Origin: Nanobdellota archaeon
Lineage (GTDB): Archaea; Nanobdellota; Nanobdellia; Woesearchaeales; BS150m-G63
Assembly (NCBI GenBank): GCA_023137655.1
Contig: JAGLOT010000042.1
Coordinates: 1-5,843, forward strand
Length of the DNA: 5,843 nucleotides
Direction of reading: 5' to 3'
The stretch's first letter is position 1. Each line of letters begins with the position of its first letter. Positions 1-5,842 of the stretch are shown piece after piece. The translations under genes and the position numbers were made by a program. A model generated the notes under the pieces. It was not told where the DNA came from. It did not search any database and worked only from the letters and a program-made list of their open reading frames with translations.

Positions 1-60
1 ATCTTATAAAAATTTAAATAAAAAATGCTTTGGAACATTTTCTCCTCTTTATTTAAGAAA

Positions 61-76
61 CCTTTAAATATAAAGG
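61..76. repeat. Perfect inverted repeat overlapping the TATA box of the first gene
   Basis: The 16 bases CCTTTAAATATAAAGG form two perfect 6-base arms (CCTTTA and TAAAGG) around an AATA spacer. The repeat contains the presumed TATA box at 63-70, so a dimeric regulator bound here would compete with TBP. It may also simply reflect a symmetric TATA element in A+T-rich DNA. The symmetry is seen directly; operator function is inference. Confidence 0.4.
63..70 (+). promoter_or_regulatory. Archaeal TATA box for the membrane-protein gene
   Basis: TTTAAATA matches the archaeal box A consensus TTTAWATA and follows a purine-rich stretch (AAGAAA, 55-60) that could act as a BRE. The usual TATA-to-start spacing of about 25 bases puts transcription start near 92-97, giving a leader of roughly 20-25 bases before the ATG at 117. 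A second copy of TTTAAATA at 13-20 could be an alternative promoter or serve a gene left of the window. Confidence 0.55.
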
Positions 77-103
77 GCAGTTTATTAACTCCATAAAAGT
101 AAT

Positions 104-111
104 GGTGGTGG
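104..111 (+). promoter_or_regulatory. Shine-Dalgarno-like site GGTGGTGG
   Basis: GGTGGTGG ends five bases before the ATG at 117 and resembles the archaeal ribosome-binding core GGTG(A). An in-frame TAG lies directly before this ATG (114-116), so translation cannot begin upstream. It is the only gene start in the window with a convincing Shine-Dalgarno-like site. Confidence 0.55.
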
Positions 112-116
112 AATAG

Positions 117-1550
117 ATGAAAAAACTAATCCTAATTTTATTATTGATAATTATATTGGCCCCTATAGCACTTGCAGCAGATTTTAATGTTGACATTGAG
201 CCAGTTAAATCACAAATCAGTCCAACAGAAAGTGCATTATACAATGTTAGCATAACTAATGAAGGTACGACAAAAAGTACTTATAAAATTGGTATTGATG
301 CAACATGGGATATTCTATCAAATCCTTTATCAGCTTATTTCTCTGGGATAGTTCTTGAACCTGGAGAAAAAACAACTACATTACTTAAGCTTTCACCACC
401 ATCAAAAAGCACATCTGGGGCTAAAAGATTAAATGTAGAAATTGAAAGTAATGACGGGGAGAAAATAAGTCGTTCAATTAATGTTTACATTAAAGCAATT
501 GGATATGGTCCACAAGGTTATGTTCCTTTTGTTATGAGTTCTTTAATTGTTGAACCTGTTAGTATTGATCCAAGAAATAAATTAACTGCAAAAGTTAAAT
601 TAAAAAATGGTAATGTCTTAAATCTTACAGATGTAACCCTTGAATTAACTACTCGAAATAATTTATTTTACAAAAAGAGATTAGTTAATTTAGATCCTTT
701 AGAGGAAAGGACTGAAACTTTCATTATAACGCTTAATCCGTTAACTGAACCTTCAGCAGACTCACTAATTGCAACAGTTTCTTATTTAGATAACTATTTC
801 CAACCAGCAAGGGAAATTATTGAAATTGTCCCATTTACAAATCTTGTTGAAAATAAATCTGTTGAAAATAAATTTCTTAAAATAGAATCTACAATTGAAT
901 TAACAAATAAGGGGAATCAAAGAATCTCTGAGTTATATAAAGTTAAAACTAACTTATTTAGAAGTTTATTTATTACAAGCAATCCTGATGCAAAATCATT
1001 AAATCAGAATGATGAAAGATATATTGTTTGGGAAATTAGTCTTGACCCAGCACAAAAAATAACAATTAAATCAACTGAAAATTATCAACCACTTCTTGTA
1101 TTTGTTGCTTCAGCATTGATTGTTTTAATCCTTTATTATCTTTTAAGAAGCAAAGTTGTGATCAACAAATCAGCGGAAGTTCTTGAAATGGAAGAGGGTG
1201 GAATTTCAAAAATAAAAATAATGTTAAGTGTAAGAAATCGTTCAAAAAGAAAGATTGAACATCTTAAAATTATTGAGAAAGTGCCAAACATTTCAGCATA
1301 TGTTAAGGAAGATTATGTTGGTACATTAAAACCAAGTAAGATTTTAAAACATGATGCAAAAGGTACACTACTTAAATGGGATATTGATGAACTAGAAGGT
1401 TTTGAAGAAAGAATGATAACTTATAAGATTAAATCTAGGTTAACAATTCTTGGTAGTATGACCCTAACACCTTCTGTTGTAAAATTCAGAAACCCTAGTG
1501 GAAAAATAACTATAACTCATTCAAATAAGCATAAGCTTAACATGGGTTAA
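117..1550 (+). CDS. Secreted-type single-pass membrane protein with Ig-like domains (function unknown)
   Basis: The 477-residue product starts with a clear signal peptide: KK at 2-3, a hydrophobic run at 4-19, and a likely cleavage after ALA-20 or A21. Residues 22-127 look like an NEW3-type beta-sandwich (segment LEPGEKTTTLLKLSPP, 80-95). Residues about 136-238 look like a CARDB-type domain and about 240-320 like a third Ig-like domain, including the pattern ELTNKGNQ. A transmembrane helix lies at about 325-343, followed by RSK, which fits a positive-inside cytoplasmic tail. The tail (about 345-470) again looks beta-rich and DUF11-like (SVRNRSKRKIEHL, KGTLLKWDIDELEGFEER). N-X-S/T sequons occur at N43, N169 and N246 in the presumed outer part. 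The domain assignments are by eye. A cell-surface structural or adhesion role, or membrane-complex scaffolding, is possible; no enzymatic motif is visible. The gene has its own promoter and ends 73 bases before gpmI. Confidence 0.85.
   Translation: MKKLILILLLIIILAPIALAADFNVDIEPVKSQISPTESALYNVSITNEGTTKSTYKIGIDATWDILSNPLSAYFSGIVLEPGEKTTTLLKLSPPSKSTSGAKRLNVEIESNDGEKISRSINVYIKAIGYGPQGYVPFVMSSLIVEPVSIDPRNKLTAKVKLKNGNVLNLTDVTLELTTRNNLFYKKRLVNLDPLEERTETFIITLNPLTEPSADSLIATVSYLDNYFQPAREIIEIVPFTNLVENKSVENKFLKIESTIELTNKGNQRISELYKVKTNLFRSLFITSNPDAKSLNQNDERYIVWEISLDPAQKITIKSTENYQPLLVFVASALIVLILYYLLRSKVVINKSAEVLEMEEGGISKIKIMLSVRNRSKRKIEHLKIIEKVPNISAYVKEDYVGTLKPSKILKHDAKGTLLKWDIDELEGFEERMITYKIKSRLTILGSMTLTPSVVKFRNPSGKITITHSNKHKLNMG
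846..873 (+). repeat. Short tandem duplication, 13-base direct repeats with 15-base period
   Basis: GTTGAAAATAAAT occurs at 846-858 and again at 861-873, encoding V244ENK and V249ENK with a serine between. The in-frame 15-base period suggests a small slippage duplication in a linker before the third Ig-like domain. It probably has little functional meaning. Confidence 0.6.
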
Positions 1551-1567
1551 ATTTTTATTTTCTTTTA
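1551..1567 (+). terminator. Oligo-T terminator after the membrane-protein gene
   Basis: Directly after the stop codon (1548-1550) lies a T-dominated stretch with three T runs (TTTTT, TTTT, TTTT) and no hairpin needed. This is the typical form of archaeal intrinsic termination. It separates this transcript from gpmI, which has its own promoter. Confidence 0.45.
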
Positions 1568-1589
1568 ATTTAGGTAATCTAAATGCAAA

Positions 1590-1600
1590 TTTATTTAAAG
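1590..1600 (+). promoter_or_regulatory. TATA box for gpmI, predicted leaderless transcript
   Basis: TTTATTTAAAG is centred about 30 bases before the ATG at 1624, which places transcription start at or within a few bases of the start codon. No Shine-Dalgarno sequence lies between it and the ATG. A leaderless mRNA is therefore the simplest reading. Confidence 0.5.
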
Positions 1601-1623
1601 ATTTTTTAATTAGTTAATATTAT

Positions 1624-3141
1624 ATGGTCAAAAAAGGAGTTATTTTAGTAATACGAGATGGTTGGGGTTATAGCCCCAATAAAAAAAATAATGCAATTGC
1701 AAATGCTAATACCCCTAATACTGATTTTTTAACTAAAACATATCCTTCTACTTTAATTAATGCTTCGGGCGAAGCTGTTGGTTTACCACCCAAATATCAG
1801 GGCAATTCAGAGGTAGGACATATGACTATTGGTTCTGGTAGGATCATGTTACAATCATTAAAAAGAATTAATAATTCTATTAAAAATAAAAACTTCTTTA
1901 AACTTCCTGAGTTCCTATTGGCAATAGAAAATTGTAAGGAATATAAAACTGCCTTACATATTGCAGGATTACTCCAAAAGGAAGGTGTGCATTCTCATAT
2001 TGACCATTTATTTGCATTATTAGATTTGTGTCAAAAAAATGAGTTTCATAATGTTAAACTCCATTTATTCACAGATGGGAGGGATTCACCAGTCCATAAA
2101 AGTTTAACTTATATTACTCAAGTTGAAAATAAATTAAAGGATTTAGGTTTTGGAGAAATTGCAACTATCTGTGGAAGATATTATGCTATGGATAGGGATA
2201 ATAGATGGAAAAGAACTCAAAAAACATATGATTGTATTGTTTTGGGTAAATCAGATTCCACATTTACAAATGTTAAAAAAAGTATAAAAGAAAGTCACAA
2301 ACTCAAAATTACAGATGAATTTATTGTTCCAATCCAACATAAAGATTATGAAGGTATTCAAAAAAATGATTCTTTCATATTCTATAATTTTAGAACTGAT
2401 AGGACTAGGCAATTAACCAAATCAATTGTTGAAACATCATTTATTTGGTGGAAAAGGAAAAAGCTTAAGGTTTTCTTTGTTGCAATGACTTCATATTATA
2501 ACAAAATGAATGCAAAAGTTGCTTTCAAAAAAGAACTACAGAATAACCTTTTAGGAAATATTGTTTCAGATAATGAATTAAATCAGTTAAGAATTTCTGA
2601 GACTGAGAAATACGCCCATGTAACCTTTTTCTTTAATGGACAAATAGAAAAACCAAATAAAAATGAATCTAGAATTTTAATAAATTCTCCAAGAGTCTCA
2701 ACCTATGATTTAAAACCCGAAATGAGTGTGTATAAAATTACCACTTCTTTAATAAGAGAAATTAAGAAAGACAAGTACAATCTAATTGTTGTAAATCTGG
2801 TTAATGGTGATATGGTTGGCCATACAGGGAATATCAAAGCAATAATTAAAGCTGTTGAATCAGTTGATGAATGTCTTGGAAAAATAGTAGATGTAGGCTT
2901 AAAGAAAAATTATGATTTCTTAATATTTGGTGACCATGGAAATGCAGAAAATCAAAATCCTAACTGGGTTACAAGCCATACAATTAATCCAGTACCTTTA
3001 ATCTTTGTTTCAAATAAGGATAAGTTAAACAAAGCAACTTTGTTAAAGAATATGGGATTAAGGGATATTGCACCTACAACATTAAAATTACTAGGATTAC
3101 CAAAACCAAAAGAAATGACTGGTTCAAGTATAATTAAATAA
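1624..3141 (+). CDS. gpmI: 2,3-bisphosphoglycerate-independent phosphoglycerate mutase
   Basis: The enzyme interconverts 3- and 2-phosphoglycerate in glycolysis and gluconeogenesis through a phosphoserine intermediate and two metal ions. The 505 residues match the bacterial-type GpmI length (about 510), not the shorter archaeal ApgM. Visible active-site residues: D12 in RDGWG, nucleophile S62 in GNSEVGH, H123 in GVHSH, R153-D154 in DGRDSP, R185 and R191 in CGRYYAMDRDNR, R257 and R260 in FRTDR, K329 in ETEKY, D396 and H400 in GDMVGH, D437-H438 in GDHGNAE, and H452 in TSHTINPVP. All the expected metal and substrate ligands are present, so it should be active. The phosphatase domain is formed by the N-terminus plus about 315-505, with the transferase domain between. 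An in-frame TAA (1615-1617) just upstream fixes the start. Its tail faces a GpmA-like gene one base away. Confidence 0.96.
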   Translation: MVKKGVILVIRDGWGYSPNKKNNAIANANTPNTDFLTKTYPSTLINASGEAVGLPPKYQGNSEVGHMTIGSGRIMLQSLKRINNSIKNKNFFKLPEFLLAIENCKEYKTALHIAGLLQKEGVHSHIDHLFALLDLCQKNEFHNVKLHLFTDGRDSPVHKSLTYITQVENKLKDLGFGEIATICGRYYAMDRDNRWKRTQKTYDCIVLGKSDSTFTNVKKSIKESHKLKITDEFIVPIQHKDYEGIQKNDSFIFYNFRTDRTRQLTKSIVETSFIWWKRKKLKVFFVAMTSYYNKMNAKVAFKKELQNNLLGNIVSDNELNQLRISETEKYAHVTFFFNGQIEKPNKNESRILINSPRVSTYDLKPEMSVYKITTSLIREIKKDKYNLIVVNLVNGDMVGHTGNIKAIIKAVESVDECLGKIVDVGLKKNYDFLIFGDHGNAENQNPNWVTSHTINPVPLIFVSNKDKLNKATLLKNMGLRDIAPTTLKLLGLPKPKEMTGSSIIK

Positions 3142-3142
3142 T

Positions 3143-3811
3143 TTAAATTTTAATCTTAAATTCAAAATAATTTCCCCATCCAGTTTCTAATCTCATGGTT
3201 TCTTCAGAGGATAATTTTTCAAAATATTTTCTGAGAAATCTAATTGAATTGTTATGGGCACAAATTGCAATATTTATTTTTTCTTTCTTAGCTTTGTTAA
3301 TTAAATCTTTTATGAATAAATTAACTCTTGTTTCAACTTCTTTGAGTGTTTCTCCACCTGGTGGTGGGATATCATAGGACCTATGGTAAATATTATACAC
3401 AAATTCAGAAACGTTTTTTTCTAATTCTTTTTTGTGTTTATTTTTCATTTTTCCATATTTGTCTTCTAATGCCTGAACTATCACGTTACCAATCTCAAAC
3501 ATGAATCCTTTGGAATTCCTTTTCTGTAATTTTCCATAATTTCTTTCAAGAATTCTATCATCTTCTATTATGTCTGTACATTCTGGATGAAATTTAAGAA
3601 TTTCCCTGAGGGTTCCCTTGGATCTTGAAAGACTTGTTCGATATGCAAAGTTTATACTCTTGTTCTTAAGTTGTTGGGCTATATACTTTGCATTTTCAAT
3701 TCCTTTCTTAGTTAATTTAGAATCTAGCTGGCCTGTAAACCAATGATGTTGATTATAATATGTTAATCCATGCCTAAAAAGATAGATGTAACAATATTTC
3801 TTTTGGGCCAT
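3143..3811 (-). CDS. gpmA: GpmA-type (cofactor-dependent) phosphoglycerate mutase-like histidine phosphatase
   Basis: The 222-residue protein belongs to the histidine phosphatase superfamily. R13-H14-G15 carries the phospho-acceptor histidine, R63 lies in SLSRSKGT, E89 is the likely acid/base in ERNYGKLQ, and H186 lies in AHNNSIR. Several stretches are specific to GpmA rather than to general phosphatases: FTGQLDSKLT (25-34), ERNYG, RSYDIPPPGGE (144-154), and the C-terminal SSEE...ETGWGNYFEF pattern. It most likely interconverts 2- and 3-phosphoglycerate via a phosphohistidine, using 2,3-bisphosphoglycerate. Two oddities weaken that. About 27 extra residues lie between E89 and the RSYDIPPP motif compared with my recollection of E. 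coli GpmA. The usual WRR before SYD is YHR here, losing one substrate-binding arginine. A related sugar-phosphate or general phosphatase is the alternative. An in-frame TAG (3815-3817) closely upstream supports this start, and the transcript looks leaderless. Confidence 0.85.
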   Translation of the reverse strand: MAQKKYCYIYLFRHGLTYYNQHHWFTGQLDSKLTKKGIENAKYIAQQLKNKSINFAYRTSLSRSKGTLREILKFHPECTDIIEDDRILERNYGKLQKRNSKGFMFEIGNVIVQALEDKYGKMKNKHKKELEKNVSEFVYNIYHRSYDIPPPGGETLKEVETRVNLFIKDLINKAKKEKINIAICAHNNSIRFLRKYFEKLSSEETMRLETGWGNYFEFKIKI

Positions 3812-3832
3812 ATACTAAATTAATTTCTTTCA

Positions 3833-3840
3833 TATATAAA
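3833..3840 (-). promoter_or_regulatory. TATA box for the gpmA-like gene, predicted leaderless
   Basis: Read on the minus strand this is TTTATATA, preceded by a purine run (ATCAAAAAAA) that could serve as BRE. Its centre is about 25 bases from the ATG at 3811, so transcription should start at or next to the start codon. No ribosome-binding site is seen. Confidence 0.55.
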
Positions 3841-3865
3841 TTTTTTTGATTACTTTACAAAAAAG

Positions 3866-3873
3866 ATTTAAAG
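3866..3873 (+). promoter_or_regulatory. TATA box for the helicase gene, predicted leaderless
   Basis: ATTTAAAG, preceded by the purine-rich AAAAAAG, is centred about 25 bases before the ATG at 3895. There is a GGA at 3877-3879 but no properly spaced Shine-Dalgarno sequence. The box lies 33 bases from the opposing gpmA-like TATA box, making a compact back-to-back divergent promoter. Confidence 0.5.
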
Positions 3874-3894
3874 AAAGGAATATAATTTGTATTT

Positions 3895-4557
3895 ATGAAG
3901 TTATCCGATATCAAAAAAGACTTGCCTGCTGAATTATATAGCATTCTTGAAAAGGACATTAAAGAGTTAAGGCCATCACAGGAAAAGGCAATTGAATCTG
4001 GATTATTTAAGGATAAGAATCTATTGATTTGTACTCCAACTGCTTCAGGTAAAACACTGGTAGCAGAAATGTTAATGTTAAAAACTATTCTTGAAAAGGG
4101 TGGGAAGGCAATTTATATTGTTCCATTAAAGGCCTTAGCAAGTGAGAAATATAAAGAGTTCAAGAAAAGATATGGTAAATTAATTAATATTGGTTTATCC
4201 ATTGGTGATTTGGATTCTTCTGATTCTGGACTTAGTAAAATGGATATAATTATTTCCACATCTGAGAAAATGGATTCTTTGATTAGACATAAGGTAAAAT
4301 GGATTAATGAAATTAAAGTTATTGTGGTTGATGAAATCCATTTATTGAATGATCCTGGCAGAGGCCCAACTTTAGAAATCTTATTAACAATTCTTAAGGA
4401 TACAACAAAAGCAAATATTCTTGGTTTAAGTGCAACAATTGGCAATCCAAAAGAATTAGCTGAATGGTTAAATGCTGAACTAGTTATAGATACTTGGCGG
4501 CCTGTTGAATTAAAGAAATTTGTTTATTTCAATGGAAAAAATTTCTCTAAAGATTAA
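3895..4557 (+). CDS. hel308: Hel308-like Ski2-type helicase, N-terminal RecA1 domain only
   Basis: The 220-residue product matches the beginning of Hel308, the archaeal superfamily 2 DNA helicase active at stalled replication forks. Visible motifs in order: a Q-motif-like LRPSQ (25-29), motif I TPTASGKT (47-54), Ia VPLKALASEK (76-85), an Ib-like STSEKMDSLIRH (121-132), motif II DEIHLL (146-151), motif III SATIGN (179-184), then WRPVELKKFVYFNG, which normally leads into RecA2. Full-length Hel308 has about 700 residues; RecA2, winged-helix, ratchet and C-terminal domains are absent. No frame downstream restores them, because ftsY occupies the opposite strand. All RecA1 ATPase motifs are intact, but motifs IV-VI, including the arginine finger, are missing, so helicase activity alone is unlikely. 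It may be half of a split helicase, a decaying fragment, or a stand-alone ATP-binding protein. An in-frame TAA (3883-3885) fixes the start. Its end overlaps ftsY by 11 bases. Confidence 0.88.
   Translation: MKLSDIKKDLPAELYSILEKDIKELRPSQEKAIESGLFKDKNLLICTPTASGKTLVAEMLMLKTILEKGGKAIYIVPLKALASEKYKEFKKRYGKLINIGLSIGDLDSSDSGLSKMDIIISTSEKMDSLIRHKVKWINEIKVIVVDEIHLLNDPGRGPTLEILLTILKDTTKANILGLSATIGNPKELAEWLNAELVIDTWRPVELKKFVYFNGKNFSKD
4536..4541 (-). terminator. Possible oligo-T terminator of ftsY inside the helicase 3' end
   Basis: On the minus strand a run of six Ts begins five bases after the ftsY stop codon (TAG, 4547-4549). It fits archaeal oligo-T termination. On the plus strand the same bases encode the Lys-Asn of the helicase tail, so termination and coding signals would be superimposed. 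Confidence 0.35.
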
Positions 4558-5809
4558 GAACTTTTAAGATTTTATCTTTATCAAATATTTCTATGTCGGA
4601 ATATTCTTGCCCGCTTCCGATGAATATGATTGGTTTCTTGGTTACATAACTAACAGAAATAGATGCACCACCTTTTTCATCAATATCCATCTTGGATAAA
4701 ATTAATGTATCAATACCCACTGCTTCATTGAAACTTTTAGCTTGTTCAACAACATCATTGCCAGTTAAGGAATCACCTACAAATATTTTCATATCTGGTT
4801 TGCTAACTCTAATAACTTTTTTTAGTTCATCCATTAAATTTATGTTTGAATGCGAACGTCCGGCTGTATCAATTAAAACCACCTCTATCTTTTTTGCTTC
4901 TGCGTGTTTAATTGCATCAAATGCAACTGCTGCTGCATCACTACCATAATCATGTTTGATTAATTTAATATTAAGATTATTTGCATGCTCTTCTATTTGT
5001 TGTAGGGCTGCTGCTCTGAAATTATCACAAGCTGCAATAACTGAAGTATAACCTTTTTCGTTTAATAAATTTGCAACTTTTGCAAGGGATGTAGTTTTAC
5101 CAGAACCATTTACTCCGATAAATGCAATAACATATGGTTTTTTCTTTTTGATTTCTTCAAATAAATCTGGACTTTCTAAACTTAATATTTCTGAAATGCT
5201 TTTATTAAATATTTCCTGTATTTTTTTCTGTAAAGAGAATGCATTGAACTTTTGATCAATGATTTCTTGTTTTAAATCCCCTTTAATCTTTTCAATTACT
5301 TCCACTGCAACATTATTTTCCAATAGTGCAAGTTCAATATCCCAGAATAGTTCTTCAAACTTACTATCTGATATTTTTACTCTGATAACTCCTTTTGAGA
5401 ATAGGCCTTTCTTTTCATGAACTTCTTCTTCAACTTTTTCTGTTGTTGTTGATACAGTTTCTTCTGGTTTTTCTTCTTGAATTTCTTCTTGTTTTTTCTT
5501 TTTCTTGAATATTCCAAAAATCTTTTTTTCTTTCTTTTCAGGTTCTTCTTTTATTTCTGGTTTGACTTCTTTAGGAATTTCTTTTATTTTTTCTACAACT
5601 TTTTCTTTGGGTTCTTTTTTCTTTACTGGCTTTTCTTTTTTCTCTTCTGTTTTTTTAGGGATAACTTGTTCTTGTTTTGGTTTATCTTTCTTAACCTCCT
5701 TTTTAGGTTTTTCTTTAACTGGTTCATCCACTAATTCTGCTTCTTCCTCTACTTTCTTAGAAAAGATACTAATTGCTTTTCCCAGTTTTTCTTTTAATGA
5801 ACCAAACAT
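4547..5809 (-). CDS. ftsY: Signal recognition particle receptor FtsY
   Basis: FtsY is the membrane-associated GTPase that docks SRP-ribosome complexes at the translocon through a reciprocal GTPase complex with SRP54. The N-terminus (1-22, MFGSLKEKLGKAISIF...) forms an amphipathic basic helix suited to lipid binding. Residues about 23-134 are a Lys/Glu/Pro-rich low-complexity A domain. The N domain covers about 141-215 (FEELFWDIELALLENNVAVEV). The G domain covers about 225-420: P-loop GVNGSGKTT (232-240), DNFRAAALQQ (262-271), DTAGR (314-318), GDSLTGND (345-352), LSKMD (371-375) followed by DEKGGA, and GSGQEYSDIEIFD near the end. Asn replaces the usual Thr in DTFR and Ser replaces Thr in TKxD, but the essential K238, D314 and D375 are kept. 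The start is two codons after an in-frame stop (5816-5818) and encodes the expected amphipathic helix. The gene converges on and overlaps the helicase fragment. Confidence 0.96.
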   Translation of the reverse strand: MFGSLKEKLGKAISIFSKKVEEEAELVDEPVKEKPKKEVKKDKPKQEQVIPKKTEEKKEKPVKKKEPKEKVVEKIKEIPKEVKPEIKEEPEKKEKKIFGIFKKKKKQEEIQEEKPEETVSTTTEKVEEEVHEKKGLFSKGVIRVKISDSKFEELFWDIELALLENNVAVEVIEKIKGDLKQEIIDQKFNAFSLQKKIQEIFNKSISEILSLESPDLFEEIKKKKPYVIAFIGVNGSGKTTSLAKVANLLNEKGYTSVIAACDNFRAAALQQIEEHANNLNIKLIKHDYGSDAAAVAFDAIKHAEAKKIEVVLIDTAGRSHSNINLMDELKKVIRVSKPDMKIFVGDSLTGNDVVEQAKSFNEAVGIDTLILSKMDIDEKGGASISVSYVTKKPIIFIGSGQEYSDIEIFDKDKILKVLNL

Positions 5810-5815
5810 TTTATC

Positions 5816-5842
5816 TTATTTTAATTCCTCATTAATTTTTGC
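5816..5842 (-). CDS. C-terminal end of a gene upstream of ftsY (possibly prefoldin alpha)
   Basis: On the minus strand one frame from the window edge reads AKINEELK and then TAA, six bases before the ftsY ATG. The other two frames stop after three and six residues. The charged, helical look would suit the coiled-coil end of prefoldin alpha, which commonly precedes ftsY in archaea. With only eight residues visible, identity is inference from known gene order. If real, ftsY is probably cotranscribed with it, which would explain why no TATA box is visible before ftsY here. Confidence 0.35.
   Translation of the reverse strand, partial: AKINEELK

Noticed and set aside
53..253. Minus-strand open frame over the first promoter and signal-peptide region
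   Set aside because: It covers the TATA box, ribosome-binding site and signal-peptide codons of a well-supported gene, with no start signals of its own.
3195..3377. Plus-strand open frame at the 3' end of the GpmA-like gene
   Set aside because: It is antisense to conserved motifs (AHNNSIR, IPPPGGE) of the minus-strand protein and has no independent support.
4113..4445. Minus-strand open frame opposite the helicase domain
   Set aside because: The plus strand carries ordered helicase motifs across this stretch; the reverse frame has no domain or start signal.
4558..4640. Possible frameshifted continuation of the helicase after its stop
   Set aside because: Translating the frames past the stop gives no RecA2-like sequence and soon hits stops; these bases encode the conserved C-terminus of FtsY on the other strand.
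4692..4949. Plus-strand open frame opposite the FtsY G domain
   Set aside because: It lies wholly inside the ftsY GTPase domain, shows no recognisable motif and has no start signals.
5477..5734. Plus-strand open frame encoding a Phe-rich, membrane-like peptide
   Set aside because: It is the complement of the Lys/Glu-rich FtsY linker (AAA/GAA codons read as TTT/TTC). It has no promoter or ribosome-binding site and lies inside a certain gene.
5400..5760. Long pyrimidine-rich stretch on the plus strand that could look like a structural or regulatory element
   Set aside because: It is fully explained by Lys and Glu codons of the FtsY A domain on the minus strand.
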